Assembly (NCBI RefSeq): GCF_003931855.1
Contig: NZ_CP034248.1
Location: 2,294,001-2,358,000, forward strand
Direction: 5' to 3'
Origin: Paenibacillus lentus
Lineage (GTDB): Bacteria > Bacillota > Bacilli > Paenibacillales > Paenibacillaceae
DNA: 64,000 bases
Within the stretch, counting starts at the first letter, position 1. Each line of letters begins with the position of its first letter. Position numbers and translations under genes: made by a program. The notes under the pieces were generated by a model. That model was not told the origin of the DNA. It did not search any database and was given only the letters and a program-made list of their open reading frames with translations. Shown in pieces: positions 29,281-37,186 of this stretch.

Positions 29281-29750
29281 AGCTCGAAATTCCCAACATA
29301 TGTTTAGTTTTACCGATTTAAGTGGACTATTTCAATTACCAAGTAAAGTAAAAGAGAAATTGACCTAATACTATATTACGGTTAAAAGACAGTCTGATTA
29401 TCTTAGTGTTCTGACTTGTCATAACCACATCTCCTCTATTCAACTAAAAATTGTTAAGTAATCATTGTTTTTTTCAACCCATCTCTTCCGCTATGCTTCT
29501 ATTGCTTTCAATATACTGATTTTTTTAGAGAAAAAATGATCAAAGTTCAAGTTGTTAAGGTTTAAGAAAATTCGAATGACGGATTGTAAATGAAGTATGA
29601 TACCTAAAAAATAAAAGGCTCATAGAGGATTTGTGTGAGATGGAAGTTATAATACGCTCATTTACAGGAGAAGTGAACAATAGCGACTTTACCTTGGGTA
29701 TGGTTTTACTAAGGTTATAGTTATTAACTAGATAAAGTTTTAGTATAGAG
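29281..29750 (+). other. AT-rich stretch without clear genes
   Basis: I see no complete gene. A 26-codon ORF (29641-29721, MEVIIRSFTGEVNNSDF...) just before the radical-SAM fragment could be part of that gene's lost N-terminus, but nothing proves it. Confidence 0.5.
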
Positions 29751-30287
29751 GTGTTGGAGTTTCGCTCTAGCTTGCTGGGTAATGAAATGCCAATGCCATT
29801 GAACCAATTTTTGGTTCAGGATACACTCGACTCTCAGGCGGTTACTTCCTGCTGCAGGTGTTCCATGGAGCCCATTCGGCGAATAGATGACTTTTTTACA
29901 AATTTGGATTTTACTCATGAAGATTTTCGATATCAATTAGGCTATGCCGGTTCTGGCACTGTGCCGGAAGAATTACTTAAAAGCTCAGATTTTAATGACC
30001 AATCGCTACGACAATGGCAGGATAAGCAAATCAATATTACTAACAGCTTGGAAGAAATTAAAGAACAATCTATCTTTAATTCACTTGATAGAATTCATAA
30101 AAGAAGCGTAACAAAAAGAGCTACTAATTTTGTGCCTATGAACGGTTGTTGTGTTGTTGGATCCCGACGATTATTTGTTTCTACAGATGGCGATTTTTTC
30201 GCATGTGAAAGGGTCGGAAACAGTCCTTCAATAGGAAATGTAAATCAAGGAATTATTGAGGAAAAGATTTATAGTAAATATGTTTAG
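29751..30287 (+). pseudogene. Radical-SAM peptide maturase, SPASM-domain fragment
   Basis: 178 codons matching the C-terminal half of radical-SAM/SPASM RiPP maturases of the Cys-rich-peptide type: CCRCSMEPIRRIDDF, DFTHEDFRYQLGYAG, then the SPASM segment GCCVVGSRRLFVSTDGDFF, ACERVG, IGNV. The N-terminal CxxxCxxC iron-sulfur barrel is missing and the C-terminus is cut by repeat B at 30301. GTG at 29751 is only the first start-like codon. It cannot be active. Confidence 0.65.
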
Positions 30288-30300
30288 GAATTCTCGGGTA

Positions 30301-30578
30301 AACATGATTTGCTGGCAAGTGACCTCGGCACTTTTCGCAGCAAAACTCAGCATTTTTCACCTGCAAAAAACATACAGCAAATAAGCCCAGAAGCAGATAA
30401 CGTAAGCTTAGAACGATCTTTAAATTCAAGTTTTTGAAGTTCTTCAAAGGAAAATAGACTTTCTTATAGAATATATCTTTCCTGTAGAATATATATAGTG
30501 ACCTCCCCCCCCTTGGGTTTTCTTGTTTCGTCACTTGAAAACATCTCCAAGTAGGGGGGAAGTCCTTTTTTTATGTTT
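30301..30578. repeat. Direct repeat B, right copy
   Basis: Matches 23884-24001 plus 24176-24337 but lacks the 174-bp segment. It truncates the radical-SAM fragment and ends just beyond the stop of the minus-strand regulator. Confidence 0.85.
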
Positions 30579-30589
30579 CCGTCCTGTTC

Positions 30590-31981
30590 TCATGCTTTTA
30601 GCTTTGTGAGAATGTCCTCCATCCTCTTTAACTTCCGGTAGACAACCGAGCGATCAATCCCCAGCTGTCTGGCGGTTTCGGCGCTGTTGCCGCCACAGAC
30701 CTGAAGCATTTGCTGAATATAGCGGCCTTCGGTCAAGGCGGTATATTCTTTGAGCCCGTTCAGTCGGCTGCGGTTAGCTTGAATGAAGTGATCCAGAGTG
30801 AACCAATCTGTAACCTGCTCCACTTGCTGCTGCTGGCAAAGTCCCGTCTGATCGATCACGATCAGTCGCTCTATATAATTGCGAAGCTCGCGCGCATTTC
30901 CGTGCCATGGTTTGGCCAGCATCTTTTGAAATTCCTCTGCCGGCAGCACATACTTTTTATCATATATCTTGTTGAAATGAGCAATAAAACTGGATATCAG
31001 ACCGACTAGATCCAATTTCCGACTGCGCAGCGGCGGAATGTGGATTGGAATGACGTTGATACGATAGTATAAGTCCTCACGGAACAAATCTTTCTTGACC
31101 ATACTCCATAAGTCACGATTGGTGGCAAAGATCATCCGACATTGAATGGGAATCAGTTCTGTGCTCCCCACACGCCGAAATTCATTACGTTCCAGTACAT
31201 CGAGCAGTTTGGCCTGTATGTCTAACGGGAGTTCAGCGACCTCATCAAAAAATAAAACCCCTCCATTGGCTACCTCGAACAAACCTTGTTTTTCATTCAA
31301 TAAGCCCGGCATAGCGCCCTTAACATAGCCAAATAGCTCATATTCAAATAGTGAGGCTGGAATGGCGGCACTATTAACCGGGATGAATGGGCCGTTCCAT
31401 TTCGTGCTTTGGCGGTGAATATATTTGGCAATCACTGACTTTCCTGTCCCGGATTCACCCAGAATCAGCACTTTGCTGTCGTAGGAAGCAATCTGGTCAC
31501 ATACTTGAATAATTTGCTTCATCGCTAGGCTTTCGGCGACGACACCGTTGTTTTTAAATACGGAGCCAGTAGTGGCTGATCGTTTACTGTTCTCATGTGC
31601 TGGCGGAAGCGTGGAGTTAGTTATGATTGAGGAGCCCCCTCTATATCCGCTGGAGCTTGTAACGACCAACTGCACCTCGCCTGTGTTATCAAGGATGGGC
31701 ACAGCCGTGGATTTGACTTTAAAGCCCTGTATTGTATTGACGTACTGGGTCACCTTTTGCTTGGATTGAATCGCTTTCATGGTTATAGACTCGCTGTAAT
31801 AACCTCCTTTCACAAGATCCTGCACATTGTAGCGAAGCAATTCCTCAAGCGGAATGCCGATCGTTAAGGCGGTGAATTCATTAGAGATCAGGATATTGCC
31901 TCGGGCGTCTGTGACGAACAGGGTGGCAGGGGATTGGTTGCTACCATCAGCGGTCGGTTTATCAGTTTGATTAAACATCAT
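30590..31981 (-). CDS. PAS-AAA+-Fis transcriptional regulator with degenerate GAFTGA loop
   Basis: 463 residues laid out like an NtrC/RocR-family activator: PAS domain (about 18-112), AAA+ domain with Walker A GESGTGKS (175-182), Walker B FFDE (244-247) and arginine-finger region RKLDL, and a C-terminal Fis-type HTH (NSAETARQLGIDRSVVYRKL). The sigma-54-contacting GAFTGA motif reads GAMPGL (222-227). Activators without GAFTGA, such as TyrR, act with sigma-70. It lies last behind the CoA-transferase cluster on the same strand and probably controls it. The ATG has only a weak ribosome site. Confidence 0.85.
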   Translation of the reverse strand: MMFNQTDKPTADGSNQSPATLFVTDARGNILISNEFTALTIGIPLEELLRYNVQDLVKGGYYSESITMKAIQSKQKVTQYVNTIQGFKVKSTAVPILDNTGEVQLVVTSSSGYRGGSSIITNSTLPPAHENSKRSATTGSVFKNNGVVAESLAMKQIIQVCDQIASYDSKVLILGESGTGKSVIAKYIHRQSTKWNGPFIPVNSAAIPASLFEYELFGYVKGAMPGLLNEKQGLFEVANGGVLFFDEVAELPLDIQAKLLDVLERNEFRRVGSTELIPIQCRMIFATNRDLWSMVKKDLFREDLYYRINVIPIHIPPLRSRKLDLVGLISSFIAHFNKIYDKKYVLPAEEFQKMLAKPWHGNARELRNYIERLIVIDQTGLCQQQQVEQVTDWFTLDHFIQANRSRLNGLKEYTALTEGRYIQQMLQVCGGNSAETARQLGIDRSVVYRKLKRMEDILTKLKA

Positions 31982-32105
31982 CGATCAACTCACTTTTAGG
32001 ATATCGAAGTTCTGCTGGGATGCTTCTCTTCATTATATGGAAAGAACAAAAGTTGTCATTATCATTTCACACTCTTAGCTCAAATTGTAACTCAAGACCA
32101 TGCGG

Positions 32106-32151
32106 AAAAGCCGGGCCATCTCCTGTACTTAAGGATTCGGTCCGGCCTTTT
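32106..32151 (-). terminator. Possible terminator of the CoA-transferase cluster
   Basis: On the minus strand AAAAGGCCGGACC pairs with GGCCCGGCTTTT with one bulge, followed by four T. Lies between the flavoenzyme and the regulator gene. Confidence 0.45.
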
Positions 32152-32169
32152 GGCTGCCTAAATGCTATT

Positions 32170-33129
32170 CTATATCGGCGTTACTTGTTCACCGATGATT
32201 TGAGTTTGGCCAAGTCGGTTCATCAGCGCTTGCGCTTCATTGAACATGCCGGTGATCATCTGTTCAACCGTTGTAATCTCGTTGCACAGTCCGCATATTT
32301 GACCCGCCATGACGGAACCCCGATCCGTGTCTCCTTCAAATACTGCTTTGCGCAGGGAGCCAAGGCTGATTTTCTCCAGTTCCTCACGTGAAGCGTGCTC
32401 TTGCTCAAGCTTCAGATATTCAGCAATCATACTGTTCTTGATGCTGCGTACGGGTCCCCCGATGCTGCGTCCGGTAACGGTGGTGCTGGTATCATCGGCA
32501 TCGATGACGGCTTGTTTGAAGTTGTCATGGGTTGGACATTCAACGGTGGTCAGGAAGCGTGTACCGACCTGGACACCCAGTGCCCCCAATGCGAAGACCG
32601 CTGCGATCCCGCGTCCATCGGCAATGCCGCCTGCGGCAATGACAGGAATGGATACGTTGCTAACGACCTGAGGAACCAGAGCCATAGTCGTCGTCTCGCC
32701 GACATGTCCGCCAGCTTCAGTGCCTTCAGCTACGACGGCATTCACGCCGAGCGCCTCCATTTTTTTGGCGATCTTGACGGAAGGAATAACGGCGATGACG
32801 ATGATGCCATGCTCTTTGAAGATTGGCATATACGGAGCGGGTGTACCTGCACCAGTCGTAACGATCTTGACATTTTCCTCGACGATGACCTGAATCAGCT
32901 CAGGAATATTGGGCATCATCAGCATCAAATTCACGGCAAACGGCTTGCTGGTAGCTGCACGAACCTTGTGAATTTCCTCACGAAGTTCTTCAGCCGACAT
33001 ACCGCCTGAGCCGATAATTCCGAGTCCGCCAGCATTGGATACGGCACTTACGAGTGGTTCGCGGGCAATCTGGGCCATAGCGCCTTGGAAGATAGGATAC
33101 TTAATACCAAGCAGTTCTGTAATTGTCAT
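32170..33129 (-). CDS. Nitronate monooxygenase / FabK-like FMN enzyme
   Basis: 319 residues of the 2-nitropropane dioxygenase/FabK TIM-barrel family: PIFQGAMAQIA start, AGGLGIIG (34-41), EGTEAGGHVG with the catalytic-type H142, IPVIAAGGIADGRG and ALGALGVQVGTRF for FMN phosphate. The family holds nitronate monooxygenases and enoyl-ACP reductase FabK, which sequence alone does not separate well. Next to a CoA-transferase and a carboxylate transporter, an oxidative catabolic role is more likely than lipid synthesis. The ATG at 33129 follows GGAGG; 18 in-frame codons upstream lack a site. Confidence 0.85.
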   Translation of the reverse strand: MTITELLGIKYPIFQGAMAQIAREPLVSAVSNAGGLGIIGSGGMSAEELREEIHKVRAATSKPFAVNLMLMMPNIPELIQVIVEENVKIVTTGAGTPAPYMPIFKEHGIIVIAVIPSVKIAKKMEALGVNAVVAEGTEAGGHVGETTTMALVPQVVSNVSIPVIAAGGIADGRGIAAVFALGALGVQVGTRFLTTVECPTHDNFKQAVIDADDTSTTVTGRSIGGPVRSIKNSMIAEYLKLEQEHASREELEKISLGSLRKAVFEGDTDRGSVMAGQICGLCNEITTVEQMITGMFNEAQALMNRLGQTQIIGEQVTPI

Positions 33130-33179
33130 TTTTAATTCCTCCAGATCATATTTTCTGTAACAGCGTGCGGCAGCTTGGG

Positions 33180-34424
33180 TCAAGCTGTTTCAACAGTATT
33201 CGGTGCTGTTTTCTTGCTGTTCTCCAGAGCTTTGTACAAGAAGGTCAGTGCGAAACCAACCAGGGCAATCGCGAGTGCAATGTAGAAAGCGTTGGTGAAC
33301 ATGCCGTTATTGGCTGCGGCCACCGAGTTGGCGATACGCGGCCCGAAGAATGCAGCGCCGGAGTAACCGATGAAGGTCACGCCGTAATTGACACCATAGT
33401 ATTTCATCCCGAATTTCTGTCCAACGATAGAAGGGAAAACGCCCATCGTACCGCCGAAGCATAGACCAATGCCAATAATGGCTACGGCAAATCCAACGGT
33501 AGAACTGGATAACGCCAGCGTCAGCATCATGCCAGCAATAACAAGATAGATCATCATCAGACAGCGAAGCTGGCCGATTCGATCGGATATGGCACCCCAG
33601 AAGATGCGTCCTAGACAATTGCTAAGCGAATATAGACTTACGAATAGAGCAGCTACACTGGCCGATAGGCCGAACATCGTCTGGCCAATAACGGAAGCGT
33701 TGGAAGTAACCATCATGCCAGACAAGGCGCCGATCAGGAACAGGCAGGCGATTACGTAGAACAGCGGCTGTTTGATCATCTGCCGCCAATTCAGATTCAC
33801 GGCACCTGGACGGGGTCCTGACGTCTGCGGCGGTGTCCAGCCAGCAGGCATATACCCCGTCGGGCAGGCTTGAGTCAGCAGCCCGCAAGTCATAATGATG
33901 ATCAGGAAGACAGTGCCGAGAATCATCATAGTTGTCTGAACCCCGGAGCCGGTAATCAGGGCGTTCGCCAGCGGAGCGACAATAATAGTACCGCCGCCGT
34001 AGCCTGCGGTGACGATCCCGGCTGCGAGTCCGCGCTTATCCGGAAAGAGCTTGATCGTATTGCCGATCGTAGCGGAATAGACGATCCCCTGTCCGAGACC
34101 GGCAATGACACCGTAGGTCAGATTAAGCATCCAGGAGGCGGTCGCAAGCCCGGATAAAATAAAGCCGAGACCAAACATCGCCCCGCCAAGGAAGATGGCG
34201 GCTCTGGCACCGCCCCGGTCTACGAACTTTCCGCCGAGAATCATCGGAATTGGTGAAATAGCGGCATTTATCGTGAAGGCCATCATAATCTCCGGCATGC
34301 TTGCATCAAACACTTTACTCAGGGGAAGTGCAAAAATACTGAAAGCATAAATGGAGCCAACGCAAATATTGATGAAGGTCGCAGCGATCAGAATTCGCCA
34401 GCGATTCAATTGTATATTTTTCAT
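33180..34424 (-). CDS. OFA-family MFS transporter (oxalate/formate antiporter type)
   Basis: 414 residues, 12 membrane helices. N-terminal NICVGSIYAFSIFALPL, GGKFVDRGGAR loop between helices 2 and 3, GLGQGIVYSATIGNTIKLFPDKRGLAAGI (split helix 4 region) typical of OFA members that move small carboxylates. It sits between the CoA-transferase and the flavoenzyme, so it probably imports the acid that the CoA-transferase activates. The substrate is not shown by sequence. Confidence 0.88.
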   Translation of the reverse strand: MKNIQLNRWRILIAATFINICVGSIYAFSIFALPLSKVFDASMPEIMMAFTINAAISPIPMILGGKFVDRGGARAAIFLGGAMFGLGFILSGLATASWMLNLTYGVIAGLGQGIVYSATIGNTIKLFPDKRGLAAGIVTAGYGGGTIIVAPLANALITGSGVQTTMMILGTVFLIIIMTCGLLTQACPTGYMPAGWTPPQTSGPRPGAVNLNWRQMIKQPLFYVIACLFLIGALSGMMVTSNASVIGQTMFGLSASVAALFVSLYSLSNCLGRIFWGAISDRIGQLRCLMMIYLVIAGMMLTLALSSSTVGFAVAIIGIGLCFGGTMGVFPSIVGQKFGMKYYGVNYGVTFIGYSGAAFFGPRIANSVAAANNGMFTNAFYIALAIALVGFALTFLYKALENSKKTAPNTVETA

Positions 34425-34576
34425 ATCGTTTTGGTCCTTTCTGTTGGAGGATCAGTGAAACGGGATGAAGTATTGCTTCGCCCGCAGTTGGATGGTTCAT
34501 GGCTGCCTTTAGACAGCGCTGGCATGTTCTAATCTGCGCTAATGGTAGTCACAGCATATCTCCTCGTCTCGTTTGC

Positions 34577-36145
34577 TCATCGTGTCTTGGCTGTAATTAC
34601 TTCGCGCAGCTTACCCCATTGTTCACGGAACATCCCTGCATCCATTTCCTTAAGCTCCGGCGAGATGACAGGCATGAATTCCATTTGGTCGAGAATCTGG
34701 GTTTGCAAATCAATGCCGGGTGCGATTTCAGTCAGTGTCATTTTGCCGTTTTGCAGTTCAAATACAGCACGTTCCGTCACATAGACAACCCGTTGTTTGA
34801 TCTTGGTCGCGTAGGAGCCGCTGAAAGTGATTTGCTGTACTTGTTTCAGGAATTTCTTCGCTTTACCTTCCTGCACGATGCGCAGTTTGCCGTTATCTAC
34901 AGCAATTTGCAGACCACCTGCTGTGAAGGTTCCGGCGAAGACCAGCTTTTTAGCCGATTGGGAGATGTTAATAAATCCGCCGCAGCCCGCTACCCGAGTA
35001 CCGAATTTGCTGACATTGACGTTGCCGGATTCATCGGTCTGAGCTAGTCCCAGCACGGATAGATCAATTCCGCCACCGTCGTAAAAGTCAAACTGAGACA
35101 CATGATCCACGATAGCTTCGGAGTTGTAAGCATGACCGAAATCCTTAATGCCTGCTGGTACGCCGCCGACCGAGCCTGCTTCAGTCGTCAGAATCAGCTG
35201 ATCGCTGACGCCCTCCTCGGCGGCAACCGTAGCTACACAGACCGGAATGCCAACGCCAAGGTTAAGCACGGTATTTGGCACTAGCTCAGCTGCTGAACGG
35301 CGGGAAATGATTTTTCGTTCGTCGAGCGGGATGACTTCCATCGCTTCCACTGGAACCTTCACATGTCCGGCGAAGGCTGGGTTGTACTGTGTATTTTCGG
35401 TCTGGAAATGATTTTGCGGCTCGGAGATGATCAGGTGATCGATCAATATGCCTGGCACTTTGACATCCTTTGGATGCAGTGTACCGTTCTTGGCGATGGT
35501 CTCTACCTGAGCGATCACGATTCCGCCGGAATTGCGTACGGCCTGGGCAATCTGCAGTACCTCCATATGCAGGCCTTCCTTTTCTAGCGTCATATTTCCG
35601 TTCTCGTCGGCAACCGTTCCGCGAATCAATGCAACCTGAATCGGAAAGCTTTTATAGAACAGCCATTCTTCACCCTCCAACTCGATCAGCTTGACGATAT
35701 CCTCCGTTGTAGAGGCTGACATTTTTCCGCCTTCAATCCGCGGATCTACGAAGGTCTCCATCCCTACCTTGGTAATGACACCAGGTCGCTTTGCAGCGAT
35801 TTCACGGAACAACTGCGCAATTACGCCCTGCGGCAAATTGTAGGCCTCACATTTATTTTCTTCGATTAACTTTGCCATAGCTGGGGAAGCAATCGCTATT
35901 CCGCCGATCCACCGTTTCACGAGGCCTTCATGACCGAGATGGCTCATCCCCTTAGTCCGGCGATCACCAACAGCACTGGCATGGACGACCGTCAGATTAC
36001 GGGGATGACCGGATTGCAGGAATCGCTCTTCAATAGCGATGCCCATCTCCTCGGCCCAACAGGATAGCCCGAAGCCGCTTGCGGCAATCGTTGCTCCATC
36101 CGGGATAAGTGCTGCTGCTTCACTCGCTGAAATGATTTTGGACAT
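34577..36145 (-). CDS. Acyl-CoA:carboxylate CoA-transferase (family I, fused alpha-beta)
   Basis: 522 residues, the fused form seen in propionate/acetate CoA-transferases and YdiF. The N-terminal half has the glycine-rich region IPDGATIAASGFGL; the C-terminal half has the active-site glutamate E322 in LTTEAGSVGGVPAG. It swaps CoA between an acyl-CoA and a short acid, feeding the acid into catabolism. First gene of the minus-strand cluster, with AAGGAGTG before the ATG and a sigma-A promoter about 150 bp upstream. Confidence 0.92.
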   Translation of the reverse strand: MSKIISASEAAALIPDGATIAASGFGLSCWAEEMGIAIEERFLQSGHPRNLTVVHASAVGDRRTKGMSHLGHEGLVKRWIGGIAIASPAMAKLIEENKCEAYNLPQGVIAQLFREIAAKRPGVITKVGMETFVDPRIEGGKMSASTTEDIVKLIELEGEEWLFYKSFPIQVALIRGTVADENGNMTLEKEGLHMEVLQIAQAVRNSGGIVIAQVETIAKNGTLHPKDVKVPGILIDHLIISEPQNHFQTENTQYNPAFAGHVKVPVEAMEVIPLDERKIISRRSAAELVPNTVLNLGVGIPVCVATVAAEEGVSDQLILTTEAGSVGGVPAGIKDFGHAYNSEAIVDHVSQFDFYDGGGIDLSVLGLAQTDESGNVNVSKFGTRVAGCGGFINISQSAKKLVFAGTFTAGGLQIAVDNGKLRIVQEGKAKKFLKQVQQITFSGSYATKIKQRVVYVTERAVFELQNGKMTLTEIAPGIDLQTQILDQMEFMPVISPELKEMDAGMFREQWGKLREVITAKTR

Positions 36146-36278
36146 GAGTGCTCACTCCTTGAATAAAAATTGGGTTGGAAATTCAGTTATACGTGCTATT
36201 AACAATACCGACATCACTGGGTAAGTTGTTTCTGTTTTATTTCGTGTAATATATCCACGTTCACTCCGGAATGTAATT

Positions 36279-36292
36279 GTGAATACTTTCAC
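36279..36292. promoter_or_regulatory. Palindrome at the CoA-transferase promoter
   Basis: GTGAA-TACT-TTCAC lies just downstream of the -10 box, about where transcription starts, the usual place for a repressor site. It lacks the central CG of a CcpA site. Confidence 0.5.
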
Positions 36293-36296
36293 TTGA

Positions 36297-36325
36297 ATCA
36301 TAGTGCGTGTTTTTTTTTACGTCAA
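36297..36325 (-). promoter_or_regulatory. Sigma-A promoter of the CoA-transferase cluster
   Basis: On the minus strand TTGACG (36325-36320), a 17-bp spacer and TATGAT (36302-36297). No convincing sigma-54 -24/-12 element is seen in this gap. Confidence 0.72.
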
Positions 36326-36902
36326 CAGGTCCCAAACCGCCTGATGTAGAGGGGAGAAAGTGTTGCAAATTTGCGAATTTGGTAGATTATCAAAAGATAG
36401 AAGAATGGAAAAACAATGGGGGTGATCGGCACTACAATTTGTTAGAACAAAACAACAATACACATTTGGAGAAAAATAACGAGGGAGGTGACACATTGTC
36501 TCTATTAAGGTGAAGCATGGAGACTTAAGGCTCGAAACTTTAGTAATCGTCAATAGATTTGCCAAAAAGCTACACTTTTTTCCCAGAGAACGGATATCGA
36601 ACGCAGGAGTAAAGGTTTAGCCATTAAGGGGGAGTGAACAATTAAGTTTCGCCCTTGCATTCATTAGCCTTTTATACAAAATTTGTGCCATGTCAGTAAG
36701 GGAAGGAGTGCACATGGATGATTTATGTAGCTCGAAAATAATTATAAAAATTTTTTCGGACTTTTAGGGAGGGGGATTTTTGCAATTTTGCTACACTAGG
36801 CAAGGCACTACGCAAATGCCTGTCGTTTATATTCTTGAGGAAATGGCACGGGAAGTATATAAACGATCTTAGAGTGAACAGTGGTTTTCTAGAATTTAAG
36901 TG
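36326..36902 (+). other. Intergenic stretch with two mini-ORFs behind strong ribosome sites
   Basis: No gene of normal size. GAGGGAGGTG at 36481-36490 precedes a five-codon TTG ORF (36496-36513); GGAAGGAG at 36701-36708 precedes a 17-codon ATG ORF (36714-36767, MDDLCSSKIII...). Both may be stubs of lost genes. Confidence 0.4.
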
Positions 36903-36931
36903 TTGACTTATTTTTATTAAAGTGATATTAT
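36903..36931 (+). promoter_or_regulatory. Sigma-A promoter of tRNA-Pro
   Basis: TTGACT (36903-36908), 17-bp spacer, TATTAT (36926-36931); 46 bp before the tRNA. Confidence 0.85.
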
Positions 36932-36976
36932 CTTAGAAGTGACCCGAAAACGGATCGCTAGCAATGTTACATTTTA

Positions 36977-37050
36977 CGGGACGTAGCTCAGCTTGGTAGA
37001 GCACCTGGTTTGGGACCAGGGGGTCGCATGTTCAAATCGTGTCGTCCCGA
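36977..37050 (+). tRNA. tRNA-Pro (TGG)
   Basis: Acceptor CGGGACG / CGTCCCG, anticodon loop TTTGGGA in CCTGG/CCAGG stem. CCA is not encoded. It has its own promoter and terminator. Confidence 0.95.
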
Positions 37051-37064
37051 TAGGAATAAAGAAG

Positions 37065-37094
37065 GCAGTCATCATTAGATGGTTGCTTTTTTTG
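37065..37094 (+). terminator. Terminator of tRNA-Pro
   Basis: GCAGTCATC / GATGGTTGC stem (two G-U pairs), 4-nt loop, T8. Confidence 0.85.
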
Positions 37095-37123
37095 TTTGCA
37101 TATATTGCAGCTTGTCTATTTTT

Positions 37124-37153
37124 GCATATTTCATCTATTCCCCGGTCACAATA
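37124..37153 (+). promoter_or_regulatory. bofC: Forespore-type (sigma-F/sigma-G) promoter of bofC
   Basis: GCATA (37124-37128), 15 bp, GGTCACAATA (37144-37153), matching the GYATA / GGNNANAHT pattern of sigma-F promoters and close to sigma-G. BofC acts in the forespore, so the fit is biologically sensible. Confidence 0.6.
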
Positions 37154-37186
37154 ACAGTAAATATTGACTGATAGAAGGGGATACCT

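Noticed and set aside
28593-29750. A lantibiotic or Cys-rich precursor peptide gene near the LanFEG-type and radical-SAM remnants
   Set aside because: I checked the short frames with ribosome sites; none has a leader plus Cys/Ser/Thr-rich core.
36146-36280. Sigma-54 promoter for the CoA-transferase operon
   Set aside because: The best candidate (AGCACG...CTGAA on the minus strand) lacks both the GG and GC core doublets, whereas a good sigma-A promoter is present.
36307-36565. Opposed 68- and 82-codon frames upstream of the CoA-transferase cluster
   Set aside because: They overlap each other and the promoter, and have no family features.
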